Shown here piece after piece: positions 25,895 to 34,754 of a DNA stretch of 57,253 bases. Each line of letters starts with the position of its first letter. The first letter of the stretch is position 1. The notes under the pieces were generated by a model. It searched no databases. It was not told the origin of the DNA and saw only the letters and a program-made list of their open reading frames with translations. Position numbers and translations under genes: made by a program. Source of the stretch: Streptomyces sp. McG3 (lineage in GTDB: Bacteria > Actinomycetota > Actinomycetes > Streptomycetales > Streptomycetaceae). The stretch lies in the NCBI RefSeq assembly GCF_018619185.1, contig NZ_JAAXYC010000013.1, forward strand, positions 1 to 57,253, read 5' to 3'.

Positions 25895-26466
25895 GGTGTA
25901 TCCGCGCCCTGCAGCTCGGGCTCCGGGGGAGCGACGAAGTCGACCTCGGCGGCGGACTGGAGACGGATCTCGTACGGGCGGCGCTTGATGTAGACGCCGT
26001 AGCCGTCGAGGATGCGGTGGTGGTGGTCGATGACCGCCTCGACGGGCAGGTGCGTGGCCGTCGTCGAGTGGCCGTCGGAGACGAGCGTCACGTCGTATCC
26101 CAGCGTGACCGCCTTGCGACAGGTGGAGTCGATGCACAGCTCCGTGACCAGGCCGGCGATCACCAGGTGCTGGACGCCCCGCGCCCGCAGCAGCTCGTCG
26201 AGGTCGGTCTCGTGGAAGGAGTCGCACTCCGCCTTGCGCACCCGGAGGTCACCCTCCTGCGCGCCGAGCCGGGCGTCGATCTGCCACTCCTCGGAGGTGG
26301 TGTCGCCGAGGTCGTCGTCCTGTACGTGGACGACGGGGATCCCCAGAGCACGTGCCTTCTCGGCGAGCGGACGCAGCCGGTCGAGCAGGGCGCCCGCGTC
26401 GGGCACCGCTTCGTCTCCGTTGAGCAGGCCGGCTTGGAGGTCCACCAGGACAAGGGCTGTGGTCAT
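25891..26466 (-). CDS. Isochorismatase-like cysteine hydrolase
   Basis: A 191-residue member of the isochorismatase/nicotinamidase fold. The catalytic Asp is in VLVDLQAG, the Lys in RKAECDSFHETDL, and the Cys in GLVTELCIDST, so the Asp-Lys-Cys triad looks intact. Family members hydrolyse nicotinamide, isochorismate, carbamoyl or other amide substrates. No salicylate/dihydroxybenzoate genes are nearby, so true isochorismatase activity is unlikely; amide or side-chain hydrolysis is the better guess. Start taken at ATG 26466; a GTG four codons earlier is possible. Its stop overlaps the M28 start. Confidence 0.85.
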   Translation of the reverse strand: MTTALVLVDLQAGLLNGDEAVPDAGALLDRLRPLAEKARALGIPVVHVQDDDLGDTTSEEWQIDARLGAQEGDLRVRKAECDSFHETDLDELLRARGVQHLVIAGLVTELCIDSTCRKAVTLGYDVTLVSDGHSTTATHLPVEAVIDHHHRILDGYGVYIKRRPYEIRLQSAAEVDFVAPPEPELQGADTP

Positions 26467-26630
26467 AGAGATACTCACTTTCGGTTGAGGGGGGTTTGTG
26501 GGCCGGTGCCGGCCGCGGCACCGCGGTGTCGCCACCGCGGGTGCGCGGCGACGCGCACCGGCCCGTGACGTGCGTTGCCGCCGCCGGCCGGAATGGCCGG
26601 CGGGAACAGCATCGGGTCCCGGCCGAATCA

Positions 26631-26678
26631 CCGGAGTTTCCGGGGATACCGGGGTAACCGGGGTTACCGGAATTGCCG
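26631..26678. repeat. Five to six tandem 9-bp CCGGRGNNN units, including a 7-bp hairpin
   Basis: Units begin at 26631, 26640, 26649, 26658 and 26667, each starting CCGG; a partial unit follows. Within them GGTAACC-GG-GGTTACC (26653-26668) forms a perfect short hairpin. The array lies in the 228-bp gap just after the halogenase-like gene and before the hydrolase, where it could attenuate transcription. The rest of the gap shows no gene. Confidence 0.75.
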
Positions 26679-26694
26679 CTCGAATACCGCGAGA

Positions 26695-27447
26695 TCAGCT
26701 GAACATCGCCTGCATGGTCTCGTGGGACGCGGGCTTCTGCTGGTCCTTCTCGCTGCCCCAGCAGGTGTTGAGGATGATGCGCGTCCGGTCGGCGTTCAGC
26801 GGAATCGTGCGGTGCAGGGTCGTGTCCGACCGCAGGAAATACATTTCGCCCGTGGCGTGCGGGTAGGTGCTGATCTGGTGCTTGGCGAGGTACTCGTGGA
26901 CCCGCGGGTCCTCCTTGTTCCAGTCCGTGTGCGGCACGGCCTGGAGCTGACCGCCGAACTCCGCCTCCGGGGCCTCGATGATCCAGATGACGGTGAAGCT
27001 GAAGTCGCCCCAGTGCCAGCCGTGCGTGTCACCCTGCTTGTGCTGGCGGATGAGGACGTACTTCTCCTCGTCCCACGGGCACGGCAGGACCGGCTGGGCG
27101 GCGATGCGGGACAGCGCGCCCATCATCGCCTCGGAGCTGTAGACGGTCCGGATGAGCTCGCTGTCCTGCTCGATGGCCTTCTGGCTCACCGTGCTCATGA
27201 AGCGCGGGGAGTTGCTGGTCTCCTTGAGGTGGATGTCGATGCGCTGCTGGTGCAGGTCGAGGAGTCGGTGGCACTCCTTGGTGACCGTCTTGAAGAGGTC
27301 GTCGGAGACGAAATTCGACAGTTTCACGTAGCCGTTGCGCCGGAAGCTCTGCGAGAGCTCGACCAGCGTGGCGTCGTCGAGAGCTTCCGCGAAGTGGTTC
27401 GCCAGATCTTTCTCGATACCGGCCGGGTTGATTTCCTCGAATGACAT
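26695..27447 (-). CDS. Fe(II)/2-oxoglutarate amino-acid halogenase-like enzyme (BesD type)
   Basis: A 250-residue protein of the phytanoyl-CoA dioxygenase superfamily. Hydroxylases bind iron with H-x-D/E...H; here the motif is H145-W-G147 with distal H212, so the carboxylate ligand is replaced by Gly, as in radical halogenases that place chloride on iron. From memory of the published BesD lysine chlorinase structure (H137, G139, H204; substrate contacts R74, E120, H134, D140, N219), every one of these aligns here at a constant offset of +8: R82, E128, H142, H145, G147, D148, H212, N227. Two other remembered contacts (T221, W239) do not match at that offset. E120/D140 bind the lysine amine in BesD, so a free basic amino acid (Lys or Orn) is the likely substrate. 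Start is ATG 27447 with AGGGAGA upstream. First gene of the operon; chlorination is inferred. Confidence 0.85.
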   Translation of the reverse strand: MSFEEINPAGIEKDLANHFAEALDDATLVELSQSFRRNGYVKLSNFVSDDLFKTVTKECHRLLDLHQQRIDIHLKETSNSPRFMSTVSQKAIEQDSELIRTVYSSEAMMGALSRIAAQPVLPCPWDEEKYVLIRQHKQGDTHGWHWGDFSFTVIWIIEAPEAEFGGQLQAVPHTDWNKEDPRVHEYLAKHQISTYPHATGEMYFLRSDTTLHRTIPLNADRTRIILNTCWGSEKDQQKPASHETMQAMFS

Positions 27448-27510
27448 GTGGGTTCTCCCTACGTCAGCACTGGAGCCCGCTATCGGAGTTCGTCGGGCGA
27501 GTTGTGAGGG

Positions 27511-27540
27511 AACATAATCAGCGCCCAAGAGGCCCCACAA
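27511..27540 (-). promoter_or_regulatory. Candidate promoter of the biosynthetic operon
   Basis: On the minus strand TTGTGG (27535-27540) and TATGTT (27511-27516) are separated by 18 bp and lie about 65-90 bases upstream of the halogenase-like start. The match to a sigma-70-type promoter is moderate. This AT-richer patch stands out in the gap between the divergent genes. Confidence 0.4.
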
Positions 27541-27713
27541 GGAGATGGGCGCCAACTCCGTTGCCCTTGCCGGTGGTGCGGAAAACCTGCCCCGCCCCTG
27601 CCGGAACCGCCGGAAAACTGCCGCCCGACCGCCTTGTGTCGGTCATCGGGCCGATTCAGGCTCCTGTGGTTCGCGCACGACGCCCACCAACCGCCACCCG
27701 GAGAGGCGACACG

Positions 27714-27989
27714 ATGACTGAACCCGTGGAACCGCAGCACGGAGTCTCAGCGAGACATCAGATCGAAGCCCTCTTGGCGGACTTGGCCCGGACCGGCCCC
27801 ACACCGCCCGATCCGCTGGCCCGCGCTCAGCTCAGCGGCCTGCTCACGACCCTCTGCCTCTTGCAGGCGGCGGACCTCCCCGCGGACGCCGGACACCGCC
27901 TCAGCCTGCTCCGCAAGGCGCGCACGCACGCCCGCACGACCACCGTGCTCACCGCGTACCTGCTCAACGACTCGACCTTTCGCCGCTGA
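27714..27989 (+). CDS. Small hypothetical protein, divergent from the cluster
   Basis: A 91-residue soluble protein; ATG 27714 has GGAGAGG eight bases upstream. The middle and C-terminal parts look helical (residues about 15-85), with no membrane segment, cysteine pairs or recognised motif. It is transcribed away from the halogenase-like gene across a 266-bp gap and may mark the cluster edge. I do not recognise a family. It could belong to the cluster or to the flank. Confidence 0.65.
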   Translation: MTEPVEPQHGVSARHQIEALLADLARTGPTPPDPLARAQLSGLLTTLCLLQAADLPADAGHRLSLLRKARTHARTTTVLTAYLLNDSTFRR

Positions 27990-28092
27990 GGGCGTGCAGG
28001 CGTGCAGCTGTGGAGCCGTGCGGACGCTCCCGCCCGGCACGGTCGGCACACCTCCGGTCGGCGCATCCTCGGTCGAGGAGCGGCCCCGGGCC

Positions 28093-28794
28093 CTACGCCG
28101 CCCCCTGGCCGAGCATCGCCGGGAGCAGCCGCCGCAGCAGTGTGACGAACAGCGCGTCCCGGTCGGCAGGCGGTGCGCCGGCCGAGGTGAGGGCGGCGAG
28201 CAGGTGCGGGTGGCGGCCCTCGGCGGCGACGGCTGCCAGGTGGGCCGCCTGGGCGGACGGGTCGCCGCCGCCCGCCGCGCCGGTCGCCCGGCGGGCGAAG
28301 AGTACGGCCAGGCCGCCGAGGAGACCGATGGCCTCCAGCTTCTGCCCGGCGGTGCCCGGCGCGGGGGCCAGAATCCCGAGCGCGTGGTCGAGGTAGTCGA
28401 TCGCGTGCGGGCCCAGCACCTCGCCGCGCCGGTCGTTCAGATCGGCCAGCCACGGGTGCCGGACGTGCGCGTCCCTGGACTGGAGGGCCAGGCCGACGAG
28501 AGCGTCCAGCCAGTCGCCTCCGGTGGCCCCGGAGAGGTCCAGTTCGCCCGCGACCGCGTCCGCCATGAGGTCCAGCAGCTCGTCCCGGCTCCCCACGTAG
28601 CGGTAGAGCGAGGCGGGCCCCGTGCCCAGCCGCTGCGCGAGCGCGCGCATCGACACGGCCGCCAGGCCCTCCGCGTCGGCGAGGGCGAGGGCCGCCGCCG
28701 TGATCTGGGTGCGGCTCCGTTCGGGTGCGGGGCCGCGCGCACCCCGCTCGGGGCGTGACCAGACGGTCGTCGGCCGGGTCTCGCGATCGGCCAC
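28093..28794 (-). CDS. TetR family transcriptional regulator
   Basis: A 233-residue repressor. The helix-turn-helix is at about residues 28-70 (ITAAALALADAEGLAAVSMR, then LGTGPASLYRYVGSRDELL). The C-terminal half is a ligand-binding domain of the TetR_C type seen with short-chain hydrophobic ligands. Start is GTG 28794 with GGAAGG about nine bases upstream. It diverges from the alpha/beta hydrolase gene, with a strong inverted repeat between them, so it most likely represses that gene and itself. There is no sign that it controls the lipopeptide cluster. Confidence 0.9.
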   Translation of the reverse strand: MADRETRPTTVWSRPERGARGPAPERSRTQITAAALALADAEGLAAVSMRALAQRLGTGPASLYRYVGSRDELLDLMADAVAGELDLSGATGGDWLDALVGLALQSRDAHVRHPWLADLNDRRGEVLGPHAIDYLDHALGILAPAPGTAGQKLEAIGLLGGLAVLFARRATGAAGGGDPSAQAAHLAAVAAEGRHPHLLAALTSAGAPPADRDALFVTLLRRLLPAMLGQGAA

Positions 28795-28849
28795 GGTCCG
28801 CCACCTTCCCTTGAGGCCCCCGAACGGGGTCCGGAACTGGCTGTAGTCT

Positions 28850-28876
28850 AATACCGCGAACACCGTTCGCAGTATT
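28850..28876. promoter_or_regulatory. TetR operator candidate (27-bp inverted repeat)
   Basis: Two 12-base half-sites, AATACCGCGAAC and GTTCGCAGTATT, are complementary at 11 of 12 positions around an ACC spacer. It lies 24 bases before the hydrolase start and 56 bases before the TetR start, so a bound repressor would block both. Confidence 0.75.
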
Positions 28877-28899
28877 GTTGTCCATCGGAGGAGCCCGCC

Positions 28900-29814
28900 A
28901 TGACCTGGACCGAACGCCGCTTCGCCCGCAACGGTGCGGTCGAGCTCGCCCACGACCGGCTCCAGGAGGGCGCGGACGGCGAACCGCTGCTCCTGGTGAT
29001 GGGGCTGGCGGTCTCCCGGCACTGGTGGCCCGGGGAGCTGTGCGCCGCCTTCGCCGGCGCCGGATTCGCCGTCGCCCGCTACGACCAGCGGGACGCGGGC
29101 GAGTCCACCCGGCTGCCGAAGCGCACCGCCCGGGGCAACCCCTTCGCCGCCCTGGCCGCCGGCCGAGGCGCGGCCTACACCGCCGAGGACATGGCCGACG
29201 ACGCCGTCGCCGTCATGGACGCGCTCGGCTGGGAGTCGGCGCACCTCTTCGGGCACTCGCTGGGCGGCGTCGTCGCCCAGCGCGTCGCACTGCGCCACCC
29301 CGGCCGGGTGCGCACGCTGACCTCGTCCGCCGCGCTCCCCAGCGATGTCGGCGGGCTGGGTGCCTTCCGTCATCTGCGGCTCGGCACGCTCGCGAAGTTC
29401 GCCCGCGTCAAGCCCGCCCGGGACCGGGAGGAGCGGATCGCGGCCGGGCTCGCGGTAGCCCGGCTCGTCGCGTCGCCCGGCTACCCGTTCGACGAGGCGG
29501 AGGCCCTGGAGCGGATCACCGCCGACGTGGACACCGGCATCGCCGACCCGGACGCCCAATCCCGCCAGATCGGGGCGCGCTGGCACGGCCCGTCCCTGGC
29601 CGAACTGCGCGTCCCCGCGCTGGTGCTGCACGGCACGGACGACCCGCTGCTCAAGCCCTCGGCGGGCCGGGCCACCGCCGCGGCGATCCGCGATGCCCGG
29701 CTCGTCCTCCAGCCCGGTGTCGGCCACGACATCCCGCGCGAGCGGCACACCGCCGTCGCCGCCGAGGTACGGGCACTCGCGGACCGGGCCGCCCGGGTCG
29801 ACGACCGCCCGTAA
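28900..29814 (+). CDS. Alpha/beta hydrolase
   Basis: A 304-residue alpha/beta hydrolase fold protein. The nucleophile elbow is GHSLGG (about residues 121-126), the acid is probably Asp in HGTDDPL, and the His is in GVGHDIP. An HG-type oxyanion loop is replaced by MGLAVSRHWW. Similar proteins are annotated as RdmC-like methyl esterases or haloperoxidase-like hydrolases; the substrate is unknown. Start ATG 28900 follows GGAGGAG. Probably repressed by the divergent TetR. Confidence 0.9.
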   Translation: MTWTERRFARNGAVELAHDRLQEGADGEPLLLVMGLAVSRHWWPGELCAAFAGAGFAVARYDQRDAGESTRLPKRTARGNPFAALAAGRGAAYTAEDMADDAVAVMDALGWESAHLFGHSLGGVVAQRVALRHPGRVRTLTSSAALPSDVGGLGAFRHLRLGTLAKFARVKPARDREERIAAGLAVARLVASPGYPFDEAEALERITADVDTGIADPDAQSRQIGARWHGPSLAELRVPALVLHGTDDPLLKPSAGRATAAAIRDARLVLQPGVGHDIPRERHTAVAAEVRALADRAARVDDRP

Positions 29815-29972
29815 CGGACCTCCCCGGGTCCGACGGCTCCGCGTACCGGCCCTCCCCCGGCTCAGGCGACCGCACGCGACAACCCCGGGGGCGGGCGACC
29901 ACGTAACGCCCCTCGGTGCAGGTGACCGCGCAACACCTTCGCAAGGCAGGCGCCCCGGAACGCCCTCTCGGG

Positions 29973-30404
29973 TCAGGCGGCCAGCAGCACGCCACCCATC
30001 GGGCCCGACGGGCTCACGGGCCGGCGGCCGCCGGCCGCACCCGACCCGAGCGAACCCGACCCGGCCGCACCCGACCCGAGCGAACGCGACCGGGACCGCG
30101 CGGCCGTGAGGCTGACCAGCCGCTCCCCCGCCAGCGCCAGGACGTCGGCGAGGCACAGGCCGAGCGCCTGGGCCGCGGCGGCCAGCACCTCCGAGGAGGC
30201 CTCCTTGAGACCCCGCTCCACCTCGGAGAGATACGGCATGGAGATCCGGGCCGCCTCGGCGACGTCCTTCAACGTCCGTCCCTGGGCCTGGCGTTCGCGA
30301 CGCAGCACCTCCCCGACGAGGTCACGCCAGAGCGGTTCCCGGGGGAGAGCCGGGACCGCCGCCGGGAGCGGGCGCAGAGGGATCACGTCGGCCTGGTTCG
30401 TCAC
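29973..30404 (-). CDS. XRE family regulator, ClgR/PopR-like
   Basis: About 143 residues with one Cro/CI-type helix-turn-helix in the first half (LRRERQAQGRTLKDVAEAAR, then ISMPYLSEVERGLKEASSE). The SYLSEVERG-K-EASSE pattern is typical of ClgR and its paralogue PopR, activators of Clp protease genes in Streptomyces; target genes here are unknown. The C-terminal tail is a Gly/Ser/Ala repeat encoded by a 30-bp tandem duplication. The start is uncertain: GTG 30404 has GGGAGG 12 bases upstream, while GTG 30416 abuts that site. Confidence 0.85.
   Translation of the reverse strand: MTNQADVIPLRPLPAAVPALPREPLWRDLVGEVLRRERQAQGRTLKDVAEAARISMPYLSEVERGLKEASSEVLAAAAQALGLCLADVLALAGERLVSLTAARSRSRSLGSGAAGSGSLGSGAAGGRRPVSPSGPMGGVLLAA
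30031..30090. repeat. Two tandem 30-bp copies in the XRE-regulator tail
   Basis: 30031-30060 and 30061-30090 differ at one base. The repeat adds a second ten-residue copy (SLGSGAAG-type) to the unstructured C-terminal tail without changing frame. Confidence 0.9.
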
Positions 30405-30592
30405 TCGGATACTCACCCTCCCCAGCCTAGGAGCGCGGCGCCGCCCCGGCACGGGCCGGGCGTTGCGCTCCGGGCGGATCTGCTGGTGGCGAAGTCGCGT
30501 GACAGACGGCCGGTACCGGGGGACGGCCGGTCCCGAGGCAGACGGCCCGTCTTGAGCGGGGACGGCCGCCGCCGGTCCACCTGAACGCGCGC

Positions 30593-31159
30593 TCACCCGG
30601 CGACGGCGGCGGTTCGACGCCGGTAGTAGGCGATCGCGAGGACGATGGTGATGGGCCCCCACGCGGCGATGGGGGTGACGCACACCGTCGCCAGCGCGTT
30701 CCAGGCGCCGTTGGAGTACCCGACGGAGTCGATGACGCCGTACGGGGTGAGGTCACGGCCGTCGCCCAGCGGGACGGCGGTGAACAGGAAGGTGAGGATC
30801 AGGCCGCCGAGGACGGCGGGGACAACGGCCGCCATCGGCCGGACGCGTCTGCCGCCGATGACCGGTATCCCGGCGGGCGCCACCTCGCCCCAGCCCCGGA
30901 CCAGCCCGATGGTCAGGATCGCGATCACTTCCGTCAGCACGCTGAGTCCGAGAACGTACGGGATGCTCAGCCAGTAGGCAGGCAGGCTGCCCTCCTGAGC
31001 CTCCTGCCCCATCGTGAAGTGCAGAGCGAAGGGCAGCCGCCACAGGCACGACGGCAGCAGAAGCACCGGAAGCGCGTAGGCGAGGCGCGTCGCCCAGCGC
31101 GGAACGGGCCGCTCGGTGTCACCGACGGACGGGGGCCGGTGCGGGATCTTCAGCGTCAT
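30593..31159 (-). CDS. Hypothetical membrane protein, four predicted helices
   Basis: 188 residues with hydrophobic stretches at about 28-46, 65-85, 108-130 and 160-180, and a polar N-terminus. No catalytic motif recognised. Start ATG 31159 is preceded by GAGGGTGGA. Not in an obvious operon; glutamate dehydrogenase ends the next transcript 154 bases away. Confidence 0.75.
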   Translation of the reverse strand: MTLKIPHRPPSVGDTERPVPRWATRLAYALPVLLLPSCLWRLPFALHFTMGQEAQEGSLPAYWLSIPYVLGLSVLTEVIAILTIGLVRGWGEVAPAGIPVIGGRRVRPMAAVVPAVLGGLILTFLFTAVPLGDGRDLTPYGVIDSVGYSNGAWNALATVCVTPIAAWGPITIVLAIAYYRRRTAAVAG

Positions 31160-31312
31160 GAATCCACCCTCGCCGAGCAGGCACGACGAGGAATCCCCCA
31201 CGCGAGCCAACCCGCTCCCCCGCCCGGGGGAGACCGCACCTGGCAGCCTCACCCGCGCGGGGTAGCGGTTCCGGCGGCGACCGCATCGGCACCGGCGCCT
31301 CGCCGCGTACGG

Positions 31313-33036
<1,724 letters not shown>

Positions 33037-33219
33037 TCACATTCCGGATCGGCTCTCGCGGGAGCCTCGCAGCATCCAGAGCCCGGCCCCGGAGGCGAGC
33101 ACCACCACGCCCGAGACGACGCTCAGGGCTATTTCGAGGCCGTTCCTGTCGACCGCGAAACTGAGGAAGACGTTGGCGACGAGCGCGGCGGACAGGACGA
33201 GCCAGAGCAGGGACTTCAT
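33037..33219 (-). CDS. Small membrane protein, 60 aa, two helices
   Basis: A 60-residue protein with two hydrophobic helices (about 3-20 and 30-50) and a basic C-terminus. ATG 33219 is preceded by GGAGG at ten bases. No family recognised. Confidence 0.7.
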   Translation of the reverse strand: MKSLLWLVLSAALVANVFLSFAVDRNGLEIALSVVSGVVVLASGAGLWMLRGSRESRSGM

Positions 33220-33307
33220 GACGGCGATGCCTCCGTGGTCGGTCGGTGATGCGTCCAGCCTGTCGGCCGGGGCGCGCCGTGAGGAGGGAGCGGGCCCCCG
33301 TATCGGG

Positions 33308-33362
33308 GGTGCAGCAGGCTGCACCGCGGGGCGGGGTGCAGCAGGCTGCACCCCGCCCCGCG
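33308..33362. promoter_or_regulatory. Twin palindromes GGTGCAGC-AG-GCTGCACC, one extended to an 18-bp stem
   Basis: The perfect palindrome GGTGCAGC-AG-GCTGCACC occurs at 33308-33325 and again at 33335-33352, 27 bp apart. The second is embedded in a longer inverted repeat with 18-bp arms (33325-33342 and 33345-33362). It lies in the 315-bp gap upstream of both the 60-aa gene and the RDD gene, so a shared operator is more likely than a terminator. No gene is seen in the rest of the gap. Confidence 0.65.
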
Positions 33363-33534
33363 AGCGAGCGGCGCGGGTCGGCGGCGGCGAGCGGGGCCGG
33401 GGACCGGGCCGCGGGGAAGCGCGCGTGCGGCCGGCGGAGGCAACGGTAATGGTCCGGTGAAAACAAGGTCAGGGCACCGGAGTTACCCGCCAGGAACAGG
33501 GACACCCCGCCTGACGATCAGTCATGATGCCCCC

Positions 33535-34218
33535 ATGACGAAGCCACGGGGGCGTCGGAGAGGACAGCCTCCTGACGCATTACGGGCGCTGTACGGCGTG
33601 CACCGGGCCGGGAGCGGCACCGCTCGGCCCCGGCCGGCCCCGCCCGCGACGCCGGGCCGGACGCCGTACGGCGACGCGCTCCCCCGGGCGGCGTATCCGG
33701 CGTACGCCCGCTCGACGTATCCCGCACCGGCGCCCCGGGGGCAGCCGCGCGTCCCCAAGGGCACAAGCGACATGCGGCGCTATTTGGCGGTCGGGATCGA
33801 CAGCTATCTGTGCCTGCTGTCCGTCGGACTCCTGGTGCGGTCCTGCCTGAACTCCGGCGGGGCGGGGCACGCGGTCGCGCTGCTCGTCGTCCAGTTGGTG
33901 ACGCTGTCGTTCGCCAACCAGGTGCTGCTGACGCTGGCAGTCCGGGCGAGCGCCGGAAAGCTGATCATGGGGGTCCGGGTGATCCGGCTGCCCGACGCGG
34001 GAAGGCCGGGGTTCCGCCTGCTGGTGCGGCGCTGGCTGTACGGGCTCCTCTGGCTGCCGCGCCGGCCCTGGCACCGGCTCCACGGCCCGGCGGCGGCGGG
34101 CCCCGACAGGGCCCCGGGCCGCCCCTCCGGGGCGCCCGAGGACCTCGCGGGGGTGCGCCAGGTCCGGCGCAGCGATCTGCGGGCGTACCGGGCGGCGCTG
34201 CGGGGGCCTACGGGCTGA
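33535..34218 (+). CDS. RDD family membrane protein
   Basis: 227 residues: a disordered Pro/Arg/Ala/Tyr-rich N-terminus (about 1-75), then an RDD-like domain with IDSYLC at the first helix and SAGKLIMGVRVI after the second, and a basic Pro/Gly tail. RDD proteins are poorly characterised membrane proteins; no transport activity can be assigned. ATG 33535 has no clear ribosome-binding site. Confidence 0.8.
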   Translation: MTKPRGRRRGQPPDALRALYGVHRAGSGTARPRPAPPATPGRTPYGDALPRAAYPAYARSTYPAPAPRGQPRVPKGTSDMRRYLAVGIDSYLCLLSVGLLVRSCLNSGGAGHAVALLVVQLVTLSFANQVLLTLAVRASAGKLIMGVRVIRLPDAGRPGFRLLVRRWLYGLLWLPRRPWHRLHGPAAAGPDRAPGRPSGAPEDLAGVRQVRRSDLRAYRAALRGPTG

Positions 34219-34256
34219 GCCCGCTCCGTCGAACCTTCGGGTGAGAAGGCTCCCCC

Positions 34257-34571
34257 TCAGCGCCAGTCGCCGGCGATCCAGGCAACGAGGCGGGGGTGGG
34301 CGGTGTACGGGTCGCACGCGGCGACCACCCTGGTGGAGACGAAGTCCCGGGTGACGACCTGTCCGACATCGCGCGCCACCCGGCTGAAGCCACCGCTGAC
34401 GTCCCCGGGTTCCCCGATCGTCAACCGGCCGGAGGAAACGGCTGTCGTCTCCTCCTCGCAGCCGACGTGAGGAAGGGGCTGGCCGAGGTACCAACCGCAG
34501 ACGAAGACGGCGTACAGGGCGGCGGTGGCGCCCAGGCGGCGCGGCGTTATCCAGGTGATCCAGTGAGGCAC
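34257..34571 (-). CDS. Hypothetical protein with one membrane segment
   Basis: About 104 residues; one hydrophobic segment (about 13-32) followed by an extracytoplasmic domain with two cysteines that could pair. GTG 34571 is a guess with only a weak ribosome-binding site. No family recognised. Confidence 0.5.
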   Translation of the reverse strand: MPHWITWITPRRLGATAALYAVFVCGWYLGQPLPHVGCEEETTAVSSGRLTIGEPGDVSGGFSRVARDVGQVVTRDFVSTRVVAACDPYTAHPRLVAWIAGDWR

Positions 34572-34715
34572 CTGCCGGAGTGTTCCACGAACCGGGTTCC
34601 GGGGACGCGGCGTGCCGTCAGGTGATGGCCACAAGGACCGTTGCCACCTGAGCCGTCGCATCGGACCGCGGCGGTACGCGGCCGGTGCCCGGCCGGCGAT
34701 ACCACCGCCTTCCTA

Positions 34716-34742
34716 CCGGATCCGCCCTACAGGCGGATCCGG
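34716..34742 (-). terminator. Terminator hairpin after the S33 peptidase gene
   Basis: Perfect 11-bp arms (CCGGATCCGCC / GGCGGATCCGG) around a five-base loop, 13 bases past the peptidase stop. No strong T tract, as usual in Streptomyces. Confidence 0.7.
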
Positions 34743-34754
34743 ATCGGCAAGCTG

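Noticed and set aside
25891..26466. Siderophore isochorismatase
   Set aside because: No DHB synthesis genes, no aryl carrier protein and a FAAL rather than an aryl-acid starter.
26695..27447. Phytanoyl-CoA dioxygenase or AsnO-like hydroxylase
   Set aside because: The iron motif is HWG rather than HxD/E, and the substrate contacts line up with BesD; no clavaminate synthase-type features.
28093..28794. Pathway regulator of the lipopeptide cluster
   Set aside because: Its operator lies between it and the divergent hydrolase, not near the operon promoter at 27.5 kb.
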